Source: an uncultured Eubacteriales bacterium (lineage in GTDB: Bacteria; Bacillota; Clostridia; Oscillospirales; Oscillospiraceae). Taken from it: a DNA stretch of 64,000 nucleotides. A program made the translations under genes and the position numbers. This document shows positions 47,333 to 55,329 of this stretch, piece by piece. Every line of letters begins with the position of its first letter. Position 1 is the stretch's first letter. Below the pieces are notes generated by a model. That model ran no database searches and was not told the DNA's origin. It was given only the letters and a program-made list of their open reading frames with translations. The stretch covers positions 46,642 through 110,641 of the forward strand of contig ONPN01000008.1 in assembly GCA_900319695.1 (NCBI GenBank), written 5' to 3'.

Positions 47333-49741
47333 ATGTACCAGGTAGTAAAGCGCGACGGCAAGGTGGTCGACTTCGACCTCAACAAGATCGCGGACGCAAT
47401 CAAGAAAGCCTTCGACGCGACCAGCACCGACTACAACGACAGCATCATCGACTTTCTGGCTCTGCGCGTCTCGGCGGATTTCCTGCCGAAGATCAAGGAC
47501 GGCAAGATCGCCGTTGAGGATATTCAGGACAGTGTGGAGTCCGTTCTGTCCCGCGGCGGCTACGACGCCGTATCCAAGGCCTACATCCTCTACCGCAAGC
47601 AGCGTGAAAAACTGAGAAACACCAAGTCCTCCTACCTTGACTACAAGGAGACTGTGGACAAGTACCTCAACATTGAGGACTGGCGCGTCAAGGAGAACTC
47701 TACCGTCACCTACTCCGTCGGCGGCCTGATCCTCTCCAACTCCGGCGCGATCACCGCCAACTACTGGCTCAGCGAGGTCTACGACCAGGAGATCGCGGAC
47801 GCGCACCGCAACTGCGACATTCATCTGCACGACCTCAGCATGCTGACCGGCTACTGCGCGGGCTGGAGCCTCAAGCAGCTCATTCAGCAGGGTCTCGGCA
47901 TCCCGGGCAAGATCAACTCCTCCCCTGCCAGCCACCTGTCCACCCTCTGCAACCAGATGGTCAACTTCCTCGGCATTATGCAGAACGAATGGGCCGGCGC
48001 ACAGGCCTTCTCCTCCTTCGACACCTACCTTGCCCCCTTCGTCAAGATCGACAACCTTGACTACAAAGAGGTCAAGCAGTGCATTCAGTCCTTCGTCTTC
48101 GGCGTGAACACCCCGTCCCGCTGGGGCACGCAGGCGCCCTTCTCCAACATCACCCTTGACTGGACCGTCCCGGCCGACCTCAAGGACCTGCCCGCCATCG
48201 TCGGCGGCAAGGAGCAGGACTTCACCTACGGCGACTGCAAGAAAGAGATGGACATGGTCAACAAGGCGTTCATCGACGTTATGATCGAGGGCGACGCCAA
48301 CGGCCGCGGCTTCCAGTACCCCATCCCCACCTACTCCATCACCCGTGACTTTGACTGGAGCGAGACGGAGAACAACCGCAAGCTCTTTGAGATGACCGCG
48401 AAGTACGGCACGCCCTACTTCTCCAACTACATCAATTCCGATATGGAGCCCTCGGACGTCCGCTCCATGTGCTGCCGTCTCCGTCTCGACCTCCGCGAGC
48501 TGCGCAAGAAGTCCGGCGGCTTCTTCGGCTCCGGTGAGTCGACCGGCTCCATCGGCGTCGTGACGCTGAACATGCCGCGCCTGGCCTACCTTGCGAGCGA
48601 CGAGGCAGACTTCTACAAGCGACTTGACAAGCTCATGGACATCGCGGCGCGCTCCCTCAAGATCAAGCGCACCGTCATCACGAAGCTGCTCAACGAGGGA
48701 CTGTATCCCTACACCAAGTACTACCTCGGCACCTTTGAGAACCACTTCTCCACCATCGGCCTTGTCGGCATGAACGAAGCCGGTCTGAACGCCAAGTGGC
48801 TGCGCTGCGACATGACCGACCCGCGCTGCCAGGAGTTTACCAAGCAGGTGCTCGACCACATGCGTGAGCGGCTGAGCGACTATCAGGAGCAGTACGGCGA
48901 CCTCTACAACCTTGAGGCCACCCCGGCCGAGTCCACCTCCTACCGCCTCGCCAAGCACGACGTGGAGACCTTCCCCGACATCATCACCGCGGCCGAGCCC
49001 GGCGGCACCCCCTACTACACCAACTCCTCCCATCTGCCCGTGGGCTACACCGAGGATATCTTCGAGGCCCTGGACGTGCAGGACGACCTGCAGACCCGCT
49101 ACACCTCCGGCACGGTCTTCCACGCCTTCCTGGGCGAGAAGCTGCCGAGCTGGCAGGCGGCGGCAAACCTTGTGCGCAAGATCGCCGAAAACTACAAGCT
49201 GCCCTATTACACTCTCAGCCCCACCTACTCCGTGTGCAAGAACCACGGCTATCTCAACGGTGAGCAGTTCACCTGCCCCGAGTGCGGCGAGAGCGCCGAG
49301 GTCTACAGCCGCATCACCGGCTATTACCGCCCGGTTCAGAACTGGAACGCGGGCAAGACCGAGGAGTACAAGGAGCGCAGGGAGTATGTGATCGAGCGCT
49401 CCACCCTCCGCCACGAGGGCCCGCTCAAGGAGGGCGAAGCCGTTCCCAGACCCGGCAAGCGCGAGCCCATCCCCGAGATGGAACCCGTGGCTGTCGCGGC
49501 AGCTTCCGAGGAGAAGGCAAGCGAGCCCATCCTCTTCGCCACCCCAACCTGTCCCAACTGCCGCATCGCGTGCAGCTATCTGGACAAGGCGGGCGTGCAC
49601 TACAACAAGCTCATGGCCGACGAGAATGCCGAGCTTGTCAGCAAGTACGGCATCAAGCAGGCTCCGACCCTGGTTCTTCCCGACGGCACCAAGTACGCGG
49701 GCGCCGGCGCAATCAAGGGCTATCTCAATCAGAGACAGTGA
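47333..49741 (+). CDS. nrdD: Anaerobic ribonucleoside-triphosphate reductase with C-terminal glutaredoxin-like domain
   Basis: Class III ribonucleotide reductase, 802 residues, making deoxynucleotides without oxygen. An ATP-cone occupies about 1-90 (MYQVVKRDGKVVDFDLNKIA). The catalytic barrel follows. A zinc-type site has C635, H638, C648 and C651, and the glycyl-radical loop RITGYYRPVQNWNAGK has G663. After about residue 725 a domain of about 75 residues (EPILFATPTCPNCRIACSYL...) resembles glutaredoxin/NrdH with C740-P-N-C743. The fusion suggests a built-in thiol reductant, though formate cannot be excluded. ATG at 47333 follows GGGGG. Confidence 0.94.
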   Translation: MYQVVKRDGKVVDFDLNKIADAIKKAFDATSTDYNDSIIDFLALRVSADFLPKIKDGKIAVEDIQDSVESVLSRGGYDAVSKAYILYRKQREKLRNTKSSYLDYKETVDKYLNIEDWRVKENSTVTYSVGGLILSNSGAITANYWLSEVYDQEIADAHRNCDIHLHDLSMLTGYCAGWSLKQLIQQGLGIPGKINSSPASHLSTLCNQMVNFLGIMQNEWAGAQAFSSFDTYLAPFVKIDNLDYKEVKQCIQSFVFGVNTPSRWGTQAPFSNITLDWTVPADLKDLPAIVGGKEQDFTYGDCKKEMDMVNKAFIDVMIEGDANGRGFQYPIPTYSITRDFDWSETENNRKLFEMTAKYGTPYFSNYINSDMEPSDVRSMCCRLRLDLRELRKKSGGFFGSGESTGSIGVVTLNMPRLAYLASDEADFYKRLDKLMDIAARSLKIKRTVITKLLNEGLYPYTKYYLGTFENHFSTIGLVGMNEAGLNAKWLRCDMTDPRCQEFTKQVLDHMRERLSDYQEQYGDLYNLEATPAESTSYRLAKHDVETFPDIITAAEPGGTPYYTNSSHLPVGYTEDIFEALDVQDDLQTRYTSGTVFHAFLGEKLPSWQAAANLVRKIAENYKLPYYTLSPTYSVCKNHGYLNGEQFTCPECGESAEVYSRITGYYRPVQNWNAGKTEEYKERREYVIERSTLRHEGPLKEGEAVPRPGKREPIPEMEPVAVAAASEEKASEPILFATPTCPNCRIACSYLDKAGVHYNKLMADENAELVSKYGIKQAPTLVLPDGTKYAGAGAIKGYLNQRQ

Positions 49742-49750
49742 TTTGAATAT

Positions 49751-49787
49751 GAAATCAGCCTCAACCGACCCGGTTGAGGCTGATTTC
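49751..49787. terminator. Bidirectional terminator after nrdD
   Basis: GAAATCAGCCTCAACCG pairs with CGGTTGAGGCTGATTTC. The same core appears at 40222-40265. It separates convergent nrdD and the small membrane protein gene. Confidence 0.8.
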
Positions 49788-49790
49788 TTG

Positions 49791-49958
49791 TTAAAACCCC
49801 ATAAGTTCCGAAACGGAGTCGACCGCCTCGCCCATGGTTTTGAGGGTGCGGCCTACAATCGTTTTGACGCCGTTCTTCTTCGGGCGCATGGCGTACATGG
49901 CCAGACTGCCCACCATGAGCCCCATCCCCATGCCGACATAGAAAGTGCTTTTGTTCAT
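49791..49958 (-). CDS. Small YtxH-like membrane protein
   Basis: A 55-residue protein, start MNKSTFYVGMGMGLMVGSLA (ATG 49958, AGGAGG nine bases upstream). One Gly/Met-rich membrane segment (about residues 6-27) is followed by a basic helix (PKKNGVKTIVGRTLKTMGEA). It resembles YtxH-type small envelope proteins of Clostridia. No function is established. It is monocistronic and convergent with nrdD. Confidence 0.75.
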   Translation of the reverse strand: MNKSTFYVGMGMGLMVGSLAMYAMRPKKNGVKTIVGRTLKTMGEAVDSVSELMGF

Positions 49959-50077
49959 ATCTTCTGCCTCCTCTTTCAATCTGTGGATAGTATGTGCGCA
50001 AAGCTCTTGCCGTCGCCATGCAATTTGTGGTAATATATGAAGATGTAAAATTGTTTCATCCTGGGGAGGGTCTGTCT

Positions 50078-50851
50078 ATGGTTGTGAAAATACTGGCGGT
50101 TGGTGACGTGTGCGGGCAGCCGGGGCTGGACTGTCTGGAAAAGCGGCTCAAGCCCTTCAAGCAGGAGAATAACATCGCCTTTGCGGTGGTCAACGGCGAA
50201 AACGCCAATGTCGTCGGCATCACGCCGAAGCAGGCCGATCTCATTTTCCGCGCCGGGGCCGACGTGATCACGCTCGGCAATCACACCTGGACCCGCACGG
50301 AGCTGCAGCCCTATCTGGATGAGCGCACGCGCATCCTGCGCCCGGCGAATTTTGGCCCCCAGTGCCCGGGGCGCGGCATCAACGTCTATCACCGGGACTT
50401 CGGGGACGTGTGCGTGCTGAACCTCATGGGCCGTTTTACCCTGGACACCAATACCGACAACCCCTTCGTCATCGCCGATGGCTATATGGCGGAGATCAAG
50501 GAGAAAATCATCCTGGTGGACTTCCACGCGGAGGGCACCAGTGAAAAGCGGGCCATGGGCTTTCTTCTCGACGGCAAGGCCAGCGCGGTCTGGGGCACGC
50601 ACACGCATGTGCAGTCCTCTGACGCGGAGGTGCTGCCCAAGGGCACCGGCTATATCAGCGATCTCGGCATGACCGGGGCGGTGTACTCGGTGCTCGGCAT
50701 TGACCCGGAGCAGTCTATCGGCAAGTTCATGGGCGACCCGCCCCGGCGCTATGAGTCCGCAAAGGGCCCGACGAAGCTGGAGGGCTGCGTGTTTGAGATC
50801 GACACGGAGACGGGCCGCTGCCTGAGCGCGGAGGGGGTGCGCCTGAGATGA
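50078..50851 (+). CDS. ymdB: YmdB family metallophosphoesterase
   Basis: A 257-residue calcineurin-like phosphoesterase of the TIGR00282/YmdB family. VKILAVGDVCGQPGLDCLEK (metal ligand Asp), VVNGENANVVGIT, DVITLGNHTW (NH), VDFHAEGTSEK and WGTHTHVQ (GTHTH) are all present. B. subtilis YmdB hydrolyses cyclic nucleotides and influences biofilm and sporulation decisions. ATG at 50078 is chosen (GGGGAGGG upstream). Start of an operon with the nuclease pair; it overlaps the next gene (ATGA). Confidence 0.92.
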   Translation: MVVKILAVGDVCGQPGLDCLEKRLKPFKQENNIAFAVVNGENANVVGITPKQADLIFRAGADVITLGNHTWTRTELQPYLDERTRILRPANFGPQCPGRGINVYHRDFGDVCVLNLMGRFTLDTNTDNPFVIADGYMAEIKEKIILVDFHAEGTSEKRAMGFLLDGKASAVWGTHTHVQSSDAEVLPKGTGYISDLGMTGAVYSVLGIDPEQSIGKFMGDPPRRYESAKGPTKLEGCVFEIDTETGRCLSAEGVRLR

Positions 50852-51969
50852 GTGAGTTAAAGATCCTCCACGCGGCGGATCTGCACCTGGACTCTCCCTT
50901 CGAGGCCCTGCCGGCGGGGAAGGCCGCGCTGAGACGCAGCGAGCAGCGGGAGCTGCTGGGCCGTCTCGCGGAGCTGTCGCGCAGCGAGAAGGTCGGGCTC
51001 GTCCTCCTGTCGGGCGATCTGCTCGACAGCGACAACAGCTACTATGAGACCGGGGAGGAGCTGTCGCGCTGCCTCGCCGGGATGGCCGCGCCGGTGTTCA
51101 TCTCGCCCGGCAACCACGATTACTACTCGCCCCGCTCCCCCTGGAAGCGCTTTAAGCTGCCCGGCAACGTCTGCCTGTTCACCGAAAACCGCATCCGCGG
51201 CGTGACGCTGAGCTCGCTGAGCGTGCGGGTCTACGGGGCAGCCTTTACCGAAAAGCGCAGCGGTCCTCTGCTGCACGGCTTCAAGGCCGAGCGCACGCCC
51301 GGCGTCAAGAACATTCTGGTCCTCCACGGCGAAGTCGGCGGGCGGGCGGATTCCCCCTACAACCCCATCACGGAGGAGGAGCTTTCCGAGAGCGGGATCG
51401 ACTACGCCGCCCTGGGCCACATCCACAAAGCCAGCGGCCTGAGGCGCGCGGGGCCGACCTGGTATTCCTGGCCCGGCTGTCCGGAGGGGCGCGGCTTTGA
51501 CGAGACCGGGGAGAAGACCGTGAGTCTCATCACCCTCACGGACGACGGGGGCTGCGCGCTTGAGACCCGCTGCCTTGCGCAGCGCCGCTACGAAGAGCTG
51601 ACCGTGGACGTGACAGGAGCCGATCCCCTGCTCGCCGTCCACACCATGCTGCCGGACGAGACCGTGCGCGACGTGTACCGCGTCACGCTCACCGGTGAGG
51701 TGGACGAGAGCCTGGATCTTTCACGCATGTATCAGAATCTGTACGAGCTCTTTTTTGAATTGCAGCTGCGCGACGAGACCCGGGCCCGCCGCTCCGTCTG
51801 GGAGCGGGCCGGGGACGACACCCTGCGCGGACTGTTTTTGAAAAAGTTAAAGGCAAAATACGACGCCGCGCCTGACGAGGATACCAAGCGCGGCATCGAG
51901 CAGGCGGCCCGCTGGGGGCTGGCCGCGCTGGACAACCGGGAGGAGGCGAAGCGCCATGATAATCCGTAA
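50848..51969 (+). CDS. SbcD/YhaO-type DNA repair exonuclease
   Basis: A 373-residue Mre11-family phosphoesterase. LHAADLHLDSPF (metal site), VLLSGDLLDSD, SPGNHDYYSP, LVLHGEVGG and ALGHIHKAS carry the usual metal ligands. The C-terminal capping region (about 260-370) ends with a helix leading into the partner gene, which overlaps by 14 bases. It probably forms a nuclease complex with the YhaN-like ATPase encoded next. The role in break repair is inferred from the family. Confidence 0.9.
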   Translation: MSELKILHAADLHLDSPFEALPAGKAALRRSEQRELLGRLAELSRSEKVGLVLLSGDLLDSDNSYYETGEELSRCLAGMAAPVFISPGNHDYYSPRSPWKRFKLPGNVCLFTENRIRGVTLSSLSVRVYGAAFTEKRSGPLLHGFKAERTPGVKNILVLHGEVGGRADSPYNPITEEELSESGIDYAALGHIHKASGLRRAGPTWYSWPGCPEGRGFDETGEKTVSLITLTDDGGCALETRCLAQRRYEELTVDVTGADPLLAVHTMLPDETVRDVYRVTLTGEVDESLDLSRMYQNLYELFFELQLRDETRARRSVWERAGDDTLRGLFLKKLKAKYDAAPDEDTKRGIEQAARWGLAALDNREEAKRHDNP

Positions 51970-53872
51970 GCTGACGGCCTCCTTCGGCAAGCTGGAAAAC
52001 GAGAGTCTGAGCTTCCGCGACGGGCTCAACGTCATCTACGCACCGAACGAGAGCGGCAAATCCACCTGGTGCGCTTTCATCCAGGCCATGCTCTACGGCA
52101 TCGACAGCTCCGAGCGCGTGCGCGCGGGCTATCTGCCGGACAAGCTGCGCTATGCCCCCTGGTCCGGCGCGCCCATGGAGGGCACGATGGAACTGGAAGC
52201 CGACCGCTGCGACATCACCATCACCCGCCGCACCAAGAGCAAAAACGCCCCCATGCAGGAGTTCTCCGCCGTCTATACCGGCACCAACGTCCCGGTGAAG
52301 GGGCTCAACGGCTCGAACGCCGGGGAGCTTTTAACCGGCGTGTCAAAGGACGTGTTCCGCCGCAGCGCTTTCATCGCCCAGGGCAATGTCGGTGTGACCG
52401 GCAGCCCGGAGCTTGAAAAGCGCATCAGCGCCATCGTCACCACCGGGGAGGAGCAGTGCTCCTACTCCGAGGCGGACGACCGTCTGCGCGCCTGGCAGAG
52501 GCGGCGGCGCTACAACCGCAAGGGTCTGCTGCCGGAGCTTGAGGGGAAGATGGACGAGACCCAGCGCCGCCTTGAGGAGATGAGCGGCTCGGTCCAGAAC
52601 GTGGAGGAGCTGGAACAGCGCCTGCGCGAGCGACAGCTCGAGTGCGCCAAGCTCGAAAAAGAGGTGGCCGAGAGCCGCAGGCGTCAGAGGCGCGAGGCGC
52701 TGGACCGTCTCGCCAAGGGCAAGGACGAGATGGAGCAGAGCTCCGCGCGCCACGACGAGACCATGGCCGTCCTCTCCCAGCGCCGTGAGGAACTGCGCCG
52801 GGGCCGCTTCGGTCTGCGCGACCCCGAGAGTCTGGAAAAGGACGCTGAGGCCGATCTGGCGGAGCTTGCGTCCCTGCGCGTTGAAAACGAAAAAGTGAGC
52901 AATTCTCTGCTGGCGGTGCTGTTCATGGCCTTGGCCATGCTGGCGGCGGCACTGTACACGCAGTTTCGCAACATCGCGCTGATCATCGTGTCCGCCGCCC
53001 TCTGCGTCGCGGCGCTCTTCTTCCTCTTCCGCTACAGCCGCAGCCGCCGGAACCGCGAGCAGTCGCGGGAGCGGCGGACACGAATACTGGAGAAATACCA
53101 CGCGCGTTCAGCCGCCGAAATACGCGAGGCGCTGGAGGAACACCGCGCCCTCTGGGAGAGCATGGAGGAGGCCGAGCGCGAGGAGGCCGCCTGTCGGGGC
53201 AGCTTTGAAAGCGCGCGCGGCATGCTCTCCGATCTGCAGGAGACGGCGCTGAGAGCGCTGGACTTCACCGACGCCAATTCCGAGGCCGCGCGCCTCGCCC
53301 GCAGGCTTGCCGCCGGACGGGCCGAGATCGAGACGCTCTCCCGCCAGCTCGCCGCGGCAAACGGCCGACTCGCCGCGATGGGCGATCCCCTGGTGCTGTC
53401 GAGCTCGCTCAACTACATGCGCGGGGAATACGAAGAGCTCTGCGATGAGTTTGACGCGATCTCTCTCGCCATTGAGACGCTCAAGGACGCGGACAACGAG
53501 ATCCAGCGCCGCTTCTCGCCGGAGCTCGGCAGAGTGGCTTCGAGCTATATGTCGGCGGTCACAGGCGGGCGCTACGCGGACGTGCTTATTAACCGCGACT
53601 TCTCCGCCATGACCCGTGTCAGCGACGAGGCCGTCTCCCGCAGCGCCGAATATCTCAGCGCCGGGACTCTGGACATCATGTATCTGGCTGTGCGCCTGGC
53701 CGTGTGCGAGCTGGCCCTCCCCGACGGGGAGCCCTGCCCGCTGATCCTGGACGACGCGCTGGTCAATCTGGACGACGAGCGCCTGGAGCAGGCCATGAAG
53801 CTCTTAAGTGAAATTGCGCACGAGCGGCAGGTCATTCTGTTTACCTGCCGCAATCCCGAGAGCGGGGAATAA
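51956..53872 (+). CDS. YhaN/SbcC-type AAA ATPase with a membrane hairpin in the coiled coil
   Basis: A 638-residue Rad50-like ATPase. Walker A is APNESGKST (about residues 30-38), with a long coiled coil (about 180-310 and 360-510), signature-type SAGTLDIMYLAVRLAV and Walker B CPLILDDALVNLDDERL. In mid-coil are two hydrophobic helices (LLAVLFMALAMLAAALY and IALIIVSAALCVAALFFLF), a feature also seen in the B. subtilis YhaN family, suggesting attachment to the membrane. Partner of the preceding nuclease. R2 copy d begins 1 bp after its stop. Confidence 0.88.
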   Translation: MIIRKLTASFGKLENESLSFRDGLNVIYAPNESGKSTWCAFIQAMLYGIDSSERVRAGYLPDKLRYAPWSGAPMEGTMELEADRCDITITRRTKSKNAPMQEFSAVYTGTNVPVKGLNGSNAGELLTGVSKDVFRRSAFIAQGNVGVTGSPELEKRISAIVTTGEEQCSYSEADDRLRAWQRRRRYNRKGLLPELEGKMDETQRRLEEMSGSVQNVEELEQRLRERQLECAKLEKEVAESRRRQRREALDRLAKGKDEMEQSSARHDETMAVLSQRREELRRGRFGLRDPESLEKDAEADLAELASLRVENEKVSNSLLAVLFMALAMLAAALYTQFRNIALIIVSAALCVAALFFLFRYSRSRRNREQSRERRTRILEKYHARSAAEIREALEEHRALWESMEEAEREEAACRGSFESARGMLSDLQETALRALDFTDANSEAARLARRLAAGRAEIETLSRQLAAANGRLAAMGDPLVLSSSLNYMRGEYEELCDEFDAISLAIETLKDADNEIQRRFSPELGRVASSYMSAVTGGRYADVLINRDFSAMTRVSDEAVSRSAEYLSAGTLDIMYLAVRLAVCELALPDGEPCPLILDDALVNLDDERLEQAMKLLSEIAHERQVILFTCRNPESGE

Positions 53873-53873
53873 T

Positions 53874-53987
53874 AGAGTGGAGAGTTGAGAGTGAAGAGCG
53901 GAGTGAAGGAGTCGCTGCGCGACAATTTTAAAATTGTCCCCGAAGGGGACACCATAACTCCACTCTCAACTCTCCACACTTCAATCT
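53874..53987. repeat. R2 inverted-repeat element, copy d
   Basis: A 114-bp element from AGAGTGGAGAGTTGAGAGTG to CTCTCCACACTTCAATCT. Interior TCGCTGCGCGA and CCCCGAAGGGG. It lies between the YhaN-like gene stop and the DUF2752 core, and probably encodes the first approximately 33 residues of the latter. Confidence 0.9.
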
Positions 53988-54364
53988 CAATCCGCGTCCT
54001 TGTCGGCCTGGGCGCGCCGCTGTTGGTGCTGCTCGGCATCCGATGGCTGTTAAACGGCGGCGGGCTGCTGTGCCTGTTTTATGAGGCGACCGGGCTCTAC
54101 TGTCCCGGCTGCGGCTCCGGGCGGGCGGCGCTGGCCCTGCTGCACGGGCATCCGCTGAAAGCGTTCGGCCACAATCCCCTGCTGTTTCTGCTGGGCCTGC
54201 CCTGCGGGGTGCTGCTCGTTTGGGAGTATCTGCGTCTCGTGTTCCCCGGTCTCGGCCTGCGGCGGATTTCTCTGCCCGCGTGGGCCGGACGGACAGCGCT
54301 GGCGCTGATCCTGGGCTTTTGGCTGCTGCGCAACATCCCGGCGTTTGCTTTTCTGGCGCCATAA
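53891..54364 (+). CDS. DUF2752 membrane protein whose start lies in an R2 element
   Basis: A 157-residue protein from GTG at 53891, which has GGAG 8 bases upstream. Residues 1 to about 33 are encoded by the R2 repeat (KSGVKESLRDNFKIVPEGD...). The DUF2752 core follows: FYEATGLYCPGCGSGRAALALLHGHPLKAFGHNPLL (given in part: GLYCPGCGSGRA, GHPLKAFGHNP) with three to four membrane segments. No alternative start lies between R2 and the first membrane helix. Family function unknown. Confidence 0.75.
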   Translation: MKSGVKESLRDNFKIVPEGDTITPLSTLHTSISIRVLVGLGAPLLVLLGIRWLLNGGGLLCLFYEATGLYCPGCGSGRAALALLHGHPLKAFGHNPLLFLLGLPCGVLLVWEYLRLVFPGLGLRRISLPAWAGRTALALILGFWLLRNIPAFAFLAP

Positions 54365-54375
54365 TCACAAGCATT

Positions 54376-54425
54376 AAAATCACATTTGAGGCAGCTTTGC
54401 CGTCTCAAATACACCTCTCGCAATT
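54376..54425 (+). repeat. R1 fragment (copy 3) before the zinc-ribbon gene
   Basis: AAAATCACATTTGAGGCAGC begins a hairpin ATTTGAG/CTCAAAT around GCAGCTTTGCCGT, followed by ACACCTCTCGCAATTGA. It matches the first hairpin and last bases of R1, lacking the middle. It is sense-oriented and about 25 bases before a gene start, like the other copies. Confidence 0.6.
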
Positions 54426-54448
54426 GACTATAAATGGAGGCGATACAA

Positions 54449-55210
54449 ATGAAACACTGTCCGAACTGCGGCGTCGCCGTTGAAGAGGGACAAAGGTTCT
54501 GCGGCGAGTGCGGCGCGAAGCTGGACTTTGAACCGCTGCCCGCGGAGCCCGTCTATACCGAGGACGAGCGCTTGAAAAATGATCCGCTGTTCAGCCAGGG
54601 ACCGGAGCTTACGCCGAAGAAAAAAGAAGAGGCGGTCCCGGAGCTCACGCTTGAGCCGGATCGCCCGCCGAGGAAAAAGGAAGAGAAGCTCCCGGAGCTC
54701 ACGCTCGAGCCCGATCTCTGGAGCATGGGCGCTGCCGCCGTCGCCGCCGCGCCCGCGAAACCGGCGGAGCCCGCAGCGGCAGCCGAGCCGGCTTCCGCCG
54801 CGCTTGCCGCGGCGCCCGTCGAGCGGCAGGAGACCCAGAGCATTACGGCCGTCACGGAGGATCGCGACTATGAGCGCCCCGATGCCGAGTACCACGGCCC
54901 GGCCCAGGGCTCACAGGGCGATTTCCATACGGACAGGGCTGAGTATAACGAGCTGCCCCACGACTACACCATGTCCCGGAAGCCGGACAGGCCCGCGCAG
55001 AAGGGGCTGAACGAAAATCTGATGCTGATCTGGAGTATCATCCTGACCTGCTTTTGCAGCGTCTGCGGCGTTGTGGGTCTGGTCAAGACGATCAAAGCCC
55101 GCTCCGCAATTGACGAGGCCGTGAAGAACAAGCTGCTGAGCTCCGCGCAGATCTGGCTGATCGTCGGCACCGCCCTGCACGTGCTGCCCTTCCTGGCCGA
55201 GTTGTTTTAA
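54449..55210 (+). CDS. Zinc-ribbon membrane protein of unknown function
   Basis: A 253-residue protein: an N-terminal zinc ribbon (MKHCPNCGVAVEEGQRFCGE, with a further C), an acidic/proline/alanine-rich spacer with an imperfect duplicated unit (PELTLEPD...KKKEE...PELTLEPD), and two C-terminal membrane helices (about 195-215 and 235-252). ATG at 54449 follows GGAGG at good spacing; ATG at 54434 overlaps that ribosome-binding site. Such zinc-ribbon plus membrane proteins are common in Clostridia without known roles. Confidence 0.8.
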   Translation: MKHCPNCGVAVEEGQRFCGECGAKLDFEPLPAEPVYTEDERLKNDPLFSQGPELTPKKKEEAVPELTLEPDRPPRKKEEKLPELTLEPDLWSMGAAAVAAAPAKPAEPAAAAEPASAALAAAPVERQETQSITAVTEDRDYERPDAEYHGPAQGSQGDFHTDRAEYNELPHDYTMSRKPDRPAQKGLNENLMLIWSIILTCFCSVCGVVGLVKTIKARSAIDEAVKNKLLSSAQIWLIVGTALHVLPFLAELF

Positions 55211-55218
55211 AGATAACG

Positions 55219-55310
55219 AGACCGTAGGGGTCGATTCCCGGATCGACCCGCCTGTTGACGCACATCGGCGTTAAACGGCGGGCCGATGAGGGCATCGGCC
55301 CCTACGGTCT
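55219..55310. repeat. R4 inverted repeat between zinc-ribbon and secreted-protein genes
   Basis: A 92-bp element whose ends are AGACCGTAGGGGTCGATTCC and, inverted, AGACCGTAGGGGCCGATGCC. The imperfect arms are about 35 bp. It begins 8 bases after the zinc-ribbon stop. Only one copy is in the window. Confidence 0.75.
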
Positions 55311-55329
55311 GTTTAAAAGGCAACGGTTC

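Noticed and set aside
50848-53872. YhaO/YhaN nuclease-ATPase pair as a new anti-phage defence module
   Set aside because: Both proteins match a widespread housekeeping pair, in an operon with ymdB, with no defence genes nearby. The membrane hairpin is also known from the YhaN family.
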